Of a stretch of 12,198 nucleotides of DNA, positions 1 to 8,000 are shown piece after piece. Positions within the stretch are counted from its first letter, which is position 1, and each line of letters begins with the position of its first letter. The position numbers and the translations under genes are program-made. This DNA comes from Hydrogenedens sp964549105 (GTDB lineage: Bacteria > Hydrogenedentota > Hydrogenedentia > Hydrogenedentales > Hydrogenedentaceae). The notes beneath the pieces were generated by a model that did no database searches, was not told the DNA's origin, and saw only the letters and a program-made list of their open reading frames with translations. The stretch is taken from the NCBI GenBank assembly GCA_964549105.1, contig CAZJTZ010000049.1:1-12198 (forward strand). The letters run 5' to 3'.

Positions 1-13
1 TTTGCGAAAGGGG

Positions 14-92
14 GAGTCCTTATAGGGGGTGTAACACAGATATTCAATTTTACTTCCTACTGTGAGTGAGTCCTTATAGGGTGTATTCAATT
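14..92. repeat. Short direct repeat pair in the left intergenic region
   Basis: The 13-mer GAGTCCTTATAGG occurs twice, at 14-26 and 68-80, 54 bp apart. Each copy is followed by G-rich DNA containing GTGTA or GTGTAA and then by the 9-mer TATTCAATT (41-49 and 84-92). The second unit is therefore a shortened version of the first. The core CCTTATAGG is nearly self-complementary. No reading frame covers the region. It could be a decayed tandem duplication, a binding-site pair, or part of a dispersed intergenic repeat; the sequence does not decide between these. Confidence 0.6.
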
Positions 93-106
93 CACTTTGT
101 TAAAAG

Positions 107-163
107 AAAACCCCCACCGTCGCTAACGCGACACTTTCCCTTCGCAAGGCGAGGAGTTTTTTT
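107..163. terminator. Multi-hairpin intergenic element with T-run, possible terminator
   Basis: An outer stem can form between AAAACCCCC (107-115) and AGGAGTTTT (152-160). Inside it are two small hairpins: GTCGC/GCGAC (119-123 with 128-132, loop TAAC) and CCTT/AAGG (139-142 with 146-149, loop CGC). On the plus strand the structure runs into seven Ts (157-163), so it could terminate a gene lying to the left of the window. On the minus strand the two A-C mismatches of the outer stem become G-U pairs, so the fold is better in that RNA. The G+C-rich patch in AT-rich surroundings, and its general look, resemble dispersed REP-like intergenic elements. That resemblance is recognition, not a database match. 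Confidence 0.5.
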
Positions 164-320
164 ATATTTTTATATGTAGCGTTTAAGTCATGACCCAAGA
201 ATATTAACTTTTTAGACAACATCCTACCTCGTAAAAAATTAGGAAATTATTAACTAATTATGCAATAATCTATATAAAGTTTTTATTGTATTAACTTTAT
301 AGTGTTTGCAGAGAAAGTTT
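164..320 (+). promoter_or_regulatory. AT-rich leader of the signalling operon; no clear promoter
   Basis: The operon promoter should lie in this stretch, since the first gene starts at 321 and a structured element ends at about 163. Several AT-rich -10-like words exist (TATATA at 271-276, and an extended-type TGCAATAAT at 261-269), but none has a convincing -35 box at 16-18 bp. The 7-mer ATTAACT occurs three times on this strand, at 203-209, 249-255 and 290-296. That could mark an operator or simply reflect AT-richness. No riboswitch consensus was recognised; in particular nothing resembles a cyclic di-GMP (GEMM) aptamer. Confidence 0.3.
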
Positions 321-3300
321 ATGTGTAGAAAAAAAACTGCAACCTTTTTAATCTTTCCCATCTTTCTACTTATCTTACTCATAATAGTAAACACAAATCT
401 GATAGCCGACTCACCTGAAATAAAGCCAACCACCCTTACAGTAGGTTACCAAACTTTTACTAACGATATTAAAACAGTTGAGGGGGTCAGACCGCTAGCG
501 GAGTATTTGTCTTATAAGTTACCGGAATACCAGTTTAAATTTATCCCTTTCTCTGACGACAATCTGATAAATGCTTTAACCTGGGGTGAAATTGATTTTG
601 CTATATGTAATCCATATATCTATGTTTTTGCTGAGCATCTATCTTCATATAATATTATTGCCACAATCGTAAGAAAAAGGGTAGACATTCCTACTGTATA
701 TCAAGCAGGCACTATTTTTTGTAAGTCTGGACGCAAAGACATAAACAAATTGGAAGACTTAAAAGGAAAAACTGTTGCTGCACCCGGTAGAAACTTCTTT
801 GCAGGTTGGGTGCTCCCTCTCAGTGAATTGAAAAAGTGTGGAATAAATCCTATAGACGATTTTGCTGCCTTGCATTTTTTAGGTAATCATGAAGAAGTGC
901 TTCATGCGGTTCTTGAAGGTCAAGCAGATGTCGGTTTCATAAGTGCCTTTTATTTATGGAAGTTTGTAAGCGAAAACAAGGTACAGACAAACGAGGTAAA
1001 GGTCATAAATGTTAAAGAAAACGAACTCGTTCCATATCTGCATAGCACAGATATTTATCCAGAAGCTTGCTGGATTGCACATCCATCAATTTCTGAAGAA
1101 CTAAGAAAGAAAGTAGCTATAGCCTTATTGAATATTTCTCCTGAAAGTCCAGAAGCACAGTGTTTAAGTTCTTATGGATGGTGTCCACCCTTAAATTATG
1201 CTTTAGTTGAAGAACTTATACGAGATTTACATCTTCCTCCCTTTGACAAAGTTGAACAGGAAGCATTTTTTGCTTTTATTAAAAGGAACATATATCTTAT
1301 CTCTGTGTTTCTTATCTTTTGGACCCTATTCATCTTTTCCTTAATATCCCTGATATATGTTTATAGAAGTATTAAAACAAATAGAATGCTACAATCTTTA
1401 TTACAGCAATCCGAAGTAGCACAAAAGCAATTAGAAGAGAGTGAACGGAGATATAGACTTCTGGCTGAAAATTTTCCCGGTGCTGTTTATACCTGCAAAA
1501 ATGATGAATATTACACTATGCTTTATCTTACAGACGAAATTTACAAATTAACAGGTTATACAAAGGAGGAGTTTCTTTCTACAAAAATAAGTCTTGTGGA
1601 TATATTTCACCCTGACGACAAAGATTATATTTTTAATGAAATTAATGATAAGGTAGAGCAAAGATTGCCTTATCACCTTTTTTATCGCATACTCCATAAA
1701 GAGGGATACTGGGTCTGGATAGAAGAGATAGGAACAGGGGTATACAATGACCATACTCTCCAATATTTACAGGGGTATCTCATAGATATAACTGCTAAAA
1801 AGGAAGAGGAAGAAAGACAGAAAGCAAAAGCAGAACGGCTTATTGTGGAACAAGAAACTCTCAATAAAGTTATTGTAAGTCCTTATTTTGCTCAAGGTGA
1901 TTTTGAAAATCTGACAAAAATTATAACTGAAAAAATTGCCAAAAGATTAAAAATACCCCGTGTAAATGTATGGTTGTTTAACGAAGACCATACACAATTA
2001 ATATGTGTGGACCATTATGACCTAATGACCAATTTACACTCTTCAGGCACAATTCTGTCTGAAGAGGATTTTCACAACGAATTTGAAATATTAAAGATAT
2101 CCAAGTATGTAAATGCTGACGATGCTCTGGAAGACCCAAGAACAAAAGGATATGCAAAAAATTACTTAATACCTTTAGATATTAAATCCATGTTAGATAC
2201 AGGGATAAGGATAGGGGAAACAAATATTGGAATCCTATGTCTTGAATATACAGGGCAAAAACACAAATGGGAAGAAGATGAAATTACATTTGCCTGCCAT
2301 ATTGCAGACCAGTTATCTTTAACATTTGTAAATAGAGAAAAGAGGAAATCAGAACAACAAAGAGACCTACTTATTAAATCTATAGAAACAATAGAAGAAG
2401 GCACTATCATTGCTAATCCGGATGGAAGCATTGTCTATGTTAACCCTGCCATTCAAAAACTTTTTGGAATAGATGACAGGCAGTTATCGAATATGGAACT
2501 TTCCCACTTTTTTGAAAATAGTCTGTCTCAAAAAGAATATCTTGAGAAATTGGATATTGTCAAAGCCGGAAAAACATGGAGGGGACAATTAGACCTTCCC
2601 AAGCACGATGGTTCAAATTATATCGTATATTGTTCCATGTCACCTCTCCTGAGTGAGAGCAAGGAACTGACAAATATCGTGGTCGTATTCCAGGATGTTA
2701 CGCGTGAAATGAAACTCTTAAATGAGTTTAAACAAGCCCAAAAGATGGAGAGTATAGGACTGTTAGCCGGTGGGATAGCCCATGATTTGAATAATCATCT
2801 TATGGTGATTATGGGCTATGCTGAATTAATAGAAAAAGAACTCCTACCTGATTCAGTAGTTATCCCTTATATTTATGAAATTCAAAGTGCCAATCAAAAA
2901 GCAAGTAACCTGGTAAAACAATTATTGGCTTTTTCTCGAAAGCAAATACTTAAAAAAGAATCTATCCAAATTAATGAGGTAATAGAGAACATCTTAAAAA
3001 TGCTTCGTAGGCTTCTCAAAGAAAATATCAAACTGGATGTCAATTTTACTCCTGACCTTCCTTCTATTGTTGCTGATAGAAATGCCGTAGAAATTATGTT
3101 GATGAATCTATGTGTGAATGCAAACGATGCTATGCCCGAGGGTGGAAGAATCTTTATCGAAACACGCCAGACTTACTTATCAGAAGAGGATGTAAAAAGT
3201 CTTCCCTGGGTGAAGCCCGGTGAATTTATTGTTATCAGTATCACTGATACAGGGATAGGTATGGACAAACATACATTAGAACATTGTTTCGACCCATTTT

Positions 3301-3881
3301 TTACTACGAAAGAACCCGGTAAAGGAACAGGACTGGGTTTATCCTCCGTGTATGGGTTAGTGCAACAGCATGAAGGAATGATTCATGTTTATTCCGAAGT
3401 AGGAAAAGGGACAACATTTAAGATTTACTTACCTATAACCTCGAAGGAACAGGAAATAAAGGAAGAGGTTAGTGAGGAAAAATTAGATATTGCCTTTACT
3501 GGAAATAAAACAATCTTAATTGCTGAGGATGAATCCGCAGTACGATTTGTTGCAACAAAAATTTTAGAACAAGCAGGCTATCAAGTTATTCCTGTGGAAG
3601 ACGGGGAAGAGGCAATGAAAGTTCTATTAGAACATATCCATGAAATTGATCTGGTTATTCTTGATGTTGTTATGCCCAAATTAGGTGGAAAGGAAGTATA
3701 CGAAAATATAAAAAAGATAAGGTCCGATTTACCTGTTCTCTTTTCTACCGGCTACTCCGAAAATTCTATTAATACCCATTCTGTATCGGGTGAGAAGGTG
3801 AATATAATCACTAAACCTTATGGAAGAGTAGAATTACTTAAAACAGTCCGTAAAATATTAGACAGGGAAATGAACAAATAA
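321..3881 (+). CDS. PhnD-like sensor hybrid histidine kinase (SBP-PAS-GAF-PAS-HisKA-HATPase-REC)
   Basis: Membrane hybrid sensor kinase of 1186 aa. Order of parts: signal anchor (about 7-28); a periplasmic PhnD-like substrate-binding region (about 40-310) with a LEDLKGKTVAAPG-type segment and a later GQADVGF segment; a second membrane helix (323-348); PAS (about 374-495); GAF (510-672); PAS (683-800); HisKA with phosphoacceptor H821 in GGIAHDLNN; HATPase with N933, DTGIGM from D976 and the GKGTGLGLS box; and a C-terminal receiver with D1115. The receiver keeps its acidic pair, Thr and Lys, so it should be functional. PhnD-like sensor domains are known in kinases such as TtrS and ThsS, but the ligand here cannot be read from sequence. 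I chose ATG 321, which has GAG 7 nt upstream; an in-frame TTG at 306 would add five residues. There is no HPt domain, so phosphate must leave through another protein, most simply the HPt of the downstream kinase. Confidence 0.93.
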   Translation: MCRKKTATFLIFPIFLLILLIIVNTNLIADSPEIKPTTLTVGYQTFTNDIKTVEGVRPLAEYLSYKLPEYQFKFIPFSDDNLINALTWGEIDFAICNPYIYVFAEHLSSYNIIATIVRKRVDIPTVYQAGTIFCKSGRKDINKLEDLKGKTVAAPGRNFFAGWVLPLSELKKCGINPIDDFAALHFLGNHEEVLHAVLEGQADVGFISAFYLWKFVSENKVQTNEVKVINVKENELVPYLHSTDIYPEACWIAHPSISEELRKKVAIALLNISPESPEAQCLSSYGWCPPLNYALVEELIRDLHLPPFDKVEQEAFFAFIKRNIYLISVFLIFWTLFIFSLISLIYVYRSIKTNRMLQSLLQQSEVAQKQLEESERRYRLLAENFPGAVYTCKNDEYYTMLYLTDEIYKLTGYTKEEFLSTKISLVDIFHPDDKDYIFNEINDKVEQRLPYHLFYRILHKEGYWVWIEEIGTGVYNDHTLQYLQGYLIDITAKKEEEERQKAKAERLIVEQETLNKVIVSPYFAQGDFENLTKIITEKIAKRLKIPRVNVWLFNEDHTQLICVDHYDLMTNLHSSGTILSEEDFHNEFEILKISKYVNADDALEDPRTKGYAKNYLIPLDIKSMLDTGIRIGETNIGILCLEYTGQKHKWEEDEITFACHIADQLSLTFVNREKRKSEQQRDLLIKSIETIEEGTIIANPDGSIVYVNPAIQKLFGIDDRQLSNMELSHFFENSLSQKEYLEKLDIVKAGKTWRGQLDLPKHDGSNYIVYCSMSPLLSESKELTNIVVVFQDVTREMKLLNEFKQAQKMESIGLLAGGIAHDLNNHLMVIMGYAELIEKELLPDSVVIPYIYEIQSANQKASNLVKQLLAFSRKQILKKESIQINEVIENILKMLRRLLKENIKLDVNFTPDLPSIVADRNAVEIMLMNLCVNANDAMPEGGRIFIETRQTYLSEEDVKSLPWVKPGEFIVISITDTGIGMDKHTLEHCFDPFFTTKEPGKGTGLGLSSVYGLVQQHEGMIHVYSEVGKGTTFKIYLPITSKEQEIKEEVSEEKLDIAFTGNKTILIAEDESAVRFVATKILEQAGYQVIPVEDGEEAMKVLLEHIHEIDLVILDVVMPKLGGKEVYENIKKIRSDLPVLFSTGYSENSINTHSVSGEKVNIITKPYGRVELLKTVRKILDREMNK

Positions 3882-3888
3882 AACTTTG

Positions 3889-5019
3889 ATGACAACCCAG
3901 AATATTGAGACTATTATTGGAAGACGGAATGATATTGAATATCTCCGTATTATTGCTGTTCTGCTCCTTATCCCTTTTCACTGTGCTATGGTATTTTTTT
4001 TGTATGAACCTTTTTATGTTAAAAGCACACACTTCCATCCATTATTAGATTACTTTGTCCTTTTCTTATCTCCATGGCATATGCCTTTACTTTTTCTAAT
4101 TGCAGGCATGTCTTCATGCTATTCTTTGCAAAAAAGAATATGGAAACAATACCTTCTAGAAAGAACAAAGAGGTTACTTATACCTTTCCTGTTTGGGATA
4201 TTTGTCATTGTTCCTCCACAGCCCTTTATTGCATATCTACGCCATTATCCTGACCCTTCTCTTGTTGATTTCTTAAAACAATATTTTTTCCACATTCAAG
4301 GTGATTTCACTGGCTATACCGGTTCATTTACTCCTGCCCATTTATGGTTTATCCTTTACCTGTATTTTTTTAGCATTATATCTGTCCCCTTATTTTTACT
4401 TGTAAAAAAGCATTCAGAAATAATAGCCTCATACCTATCCAAGCGAGGGTTATTACTTTTATACCCTATAATCATTGGGTTAGCAGAGCAACTTCCATCC
4501 ATCAGTTCAAAGAACCCCTTCTATTATTATACCTACTTCTTTATAGGCTACCTTATTGCATCTCATCCTCAGATTGAACAGTCCATAAATAATGAAAAAG
4601 CTGTTGTACTATCACTGGGGGTCTTAACGATGATAACCTATCTTTTATTAATCAAAACTTCCTTTAATTTTGAAAAGTATTCCTATCTGGATGTTTCATT
4701 CTACATTCTTCGCAAGTTTAATGCGTGGTTCTGGTTAATGTGGATTCTTGGCTATGGTAAAAAAATTCTCAATTTCCAATCTCGATGGCTCCCTTATGCA
4801 AGCAAAATGTCTTACCCCTTTTACATTCTTCATCAAACAGTAATAATTATCCTTGCTTATTATGTTGTCCAATGGCAAACGAACATTTGGACACAATTCT
4901 TTTCTCTGGTCATATTATCTTTTATCTTTACAATTGCTATATATCATTTTTTGGTGAGAAAATATAAGTTGTGTCGGCTTGTGTTTGGTGTGACAGATAG
5001 GAAAATTTTGGAGATATAA
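3889..5019 (+). CDS. Acyltransferase-3 family integral membrane acyltransferase
   Basis: A 376-aa polytopic membrane protein with about ten hydrophobic segments, the usual size for acyltransferase-3 (OafA/OpgC-like) enzymes. The N-terminus has the family pattern: R20 in EYLRIIAV and H31 in PFHCAM, spaced exactly as the conserved R-X10-H motif. Further family-like segments are PWHMPLLFLIAGMSS and a later HLWFILYLYFF. Members transfer acetyl, succinyl or similar groups to glycans or lipids across the inner membrane; donor and acceptor cannot be read here. The overall look is closest to the glucan-succinylating OpgC (MdoC) branch, which is an impression only. The start is ATG 3889, 7 nt after the upstream stop. 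No good Shine-Dalgarno is visible, so translation is probably coupled to the first kinase. A TTG directly before the ATG is an alternative start. Its place between two sensor kinases suggests that its target is modified as part of the same response. Confidence 0.88.
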   Translation: MTTQNIETIIGRRNDIEYLRIIAVLLLIPFHCAMVFFLYEPFYVKSTHFHPLLDYFVLFLSPWHMPLLFLIAGMSSCYSLQKRIWKQYLLERTKRLLIPFLFGIFVIVPPQPFIAYLRHYPDPSLVDFLKQYFFHIQGDFTGYTGSFTPAHLWFILYLYFFSIISVPLFLLVKKHSEIIASYLSKRGLLLLYPIIIGLAEQLPSISSKNPFYYYTYFFIGYLIASHPQIEQSINNEKAVVLSLGVLTMITYLLLIKTSFNFEKYSYLDVSFYILRKFNAWFWLMWILGYGKKILNFQSRWLPYASKMSYPFYILHQTVIIILAYYVVQWQTNIWTQFFSLVILSFIFTIAIYHFLVRKYKLCRLVFGVTDRKILEI

Positions 5020-5020
5020 T

Positions 5021-8000
5021 ATGAGAAATTACCTAAAATGGATAGTCCGATGGCATATTTTGTTCTCTATCCTCTTTGTATTCATCTTAGGTATTCTCTG
5101 GACATGTGTAATATATGATTCTTACAACCAGTGGTTTCGTAAACTTTTTTTAAACCAGGCAATTCATATAACCGAAAGTATAGACTCTACCTTGATTAAG
5201 ACATTCAAAGGGTCAGATGAGGATTTAAATGCTCCAATATACCAGAATGTATTGAAATCACTTCGAACTCTTCGGGCTCTAATCCCGAGGTGCAGATATT
5301 TATATATTATGGGCAAAAATGAACATGGCGAAATATTTTTTTATATGGATACCCAGGAAGATACCGAAGAGACCCCTCCTTCCCATCCCGGAGAAATCTA
5401 TGAAGATGCTTCTCTTGAACTGGTTCAATGCTTTGACACAGGTAAACCATTTACAGAAGGTCCTATTCCTGACAAATGGGGTGTTTGGGTCAGTGCATTA
5501 GTGCCGGTGAGGGATACTGTTGACAATAAAATAATTGCTGTGTTAGGTATGGATATTGAAGCCAGAGATTGGAATAAATTAATTTGGCTTAAAACTTACC
5601 CGACTCTCATTTTTACCTTTTTGATTATTCTTGTTATTTTATTTTCAGGTATAAGTTTTAGCCAAAGAGAAAAAGAAAATTCAAAAGTTGGCAGGTTAAA
5701 ATACACAGAGGCATCGTTAACTTTCTTTATATCTCTCATTTTAACTATTGCAGCAGTATGGTATGTAGGCATTCGCGACCAAAGACAGCGCTGGAATACT
5801 TTCAATGAAGTCTCAGACACAATGAGAGATATATTAGTGGAAAACATAAGAGATATTCGAGATTTAATCTTACCCTCTGTAATTACTTTTTTTGAAAATA
5901 GTGAAGAAGTGACTGAACATGAATTTCTTCAGTTTATCAGTTCATTATCTAAAGAGATTCCTCAACATCTTGTTTTGTCCTGGATACCTGCTGTTCGGGC
6001 AGAGGATAAAATAAAGTTTGAAAATAGGATAACAGAAACTTACCTGCCTGAGTTTAATATTTGGGAACTCGCTTCTGATGGGAATAAAATTCCTGTTAAA
6101 GACAAAGAAACTTATCTCCCTATCCTTTATACAACTATGGACAAACAACTTCCAGCCCTTATTGGATTTGATGTAAGTTCTGAACCAGTCCTAAAATTCG
6201 CAATAGAAAATTCCCTTAACACATTGAGGACTTCCTCTACCTGGGTGCTGAACTCATCAATTTTTAATAAAGAGGATGCTAACATTATGGCATTCTATCC
6301 AGTTTTCAAGGATGGAAATTTAATAGGTTATATCTCATTACTTACAAATCTAAGAGATTTTTTGGGCAGTATAATTGAAAGAAGAGGAAATATAAATCGG
6401 ACGCAAACAATTAATGTGAATGTTTTCCAGATTCAGGATAAAGATAATGTTCAAAATGTCTACTCTACTTTTCCTAATAAAGGAGGAGAGGCGTTTTTGA
6501 ATGGTATAAACATATATGATACGGAAAAACTATTTTTACCTATTTTTATTTTTCAAAATTTATACGGTATTGTCGCTACTCCGGGAGAATTATTATTTAT
6601 AGATGCTATGGATAATAAAAAATCTGCTCTTATTTTTGGGCTTATTGCTACTATTGTATTAACAGTGGCAATGGGAATTTTGGCTAATTATGCCCATACT
6701 CTTCAAAGTCTTGTTCACCAACGGACAGAAGAGCTTAACCGAAGCCGAGAGATTATTAAATCTACTTTATACTCCATTGGTGACGCTGTAATAAGTGTAG
6801 ATATGCAGGGATGTATTATGGATATGAACCGTTCTGCTGAAATTCTTACAGGTTTTCAAAGCAATGAGGTGTCGGGGCGGAGTATTGATGAAATTATTCG
6901 ACTTAAGGACAACACTACAAAGCAACGGATAGAAAATCCAGTACATAAAGTAAAGAATACAGGTGAGTGTATTAACATTGCCAATAATACGATTTTAACA
7001 TCCCGTGAGGGAAAAGAAATAAACATAGCAGATAGTTGTACTCCTATAAAAAATAATAAAGGTGAAACAATAGGTGCGGTTCTTATCTTTCGCGATGTTA
7101 GCGAAGAATATCAGCAAAAGCAAAGATTAAAAGAGAGTGAAAATTTCCAGCGAACCCTTATGGAGAGTGTAAACACAGGTATAGCGCTTATTGATGTAGA
7201 AACGGAAACTATCGAATATATTAATTCAGCAGGGGCAGAAATTTTGGGACAGGAAAAAGAGAAGATTATAGGTAGTAGTTGCCATTCCTTTTTATGCTTG
7301 GAAGAATCAGATTTCTATGCTCTGAAAGACGAGGGAAAAGAGATTATAGATGAAAGTTTTTTGTTAACTACCTATACAGGGGAAAAGGTATCTGTTCTAA
7401 GGTCAGCCAAAAAGATTGTTATTAATGGAAAAGAAAAAATATTAAATACTTTCGTGGATATTTCCAAAGAGAAACAAATTGAGGAAAAGTTACGCGTAAC
7501 GAATCAGCAATTAAAAAATATTGTTCAAGAGGCAAACAAACTTGCTATGGAGGCTGGAATAGCAAATGTAGCCAAGAGTGAATTTTTAGCAAATATGAGT
7601 CACGAAATTCGTACTCCAATGAATGCAATTATTGGTATGACAAGTCTCCTGTTAGATTCAGAATTATTACTCCAGCAACGACATTATGCAGAGGTAATCC
7701 AATCCAGTAGTGAGTCTTTATTATCAATAATTAATGATATTTTAGATTTCTCAAAAATCGAAGCGGGAAAGTTAAATTTGGAAGAAATTGATTTTGATTT
7801 AATAAGCCTATTAGAAGACTTTTCAAATGTTATGGCTGTAAAAGCCAGTGAGAAACAATTAGAACTCATTATCTTTTCTGAAGATGATGTTCCGAATTTG
7901 GTGGTAGGTGACCCGGGACGCCTAAGACAGATTCTAACAAATCTTGTAGGGAATGCAATCAAATTTACTTCACGGGGAGAAGTTAAGGTTCAGGTCACTT

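Noticed and set aside
1..320. CRISPR array or riboswitch in the left spacer
   Set aside because: There are only two copies of a 13-mer, with a shortened second unit. No regular spacers and no known aptamer consensus were seen.
321..1258. A separate phosphonate transporter binding protein (PhnD)
   Set aside because: The frame runs without a stop into a membrane helix and kinase domains, and no permease or ATPase gene is nearby. It is the sensor part of a kinase.
321..3881. Naming the first kinase TtrS or ThsS
   Set aside because: Only the PhnD-like sensor type is shared. The extra PAS, GAF and receiver domains, and the absence of tetrathionate or thiosulfate reductase genes, do not support either name.
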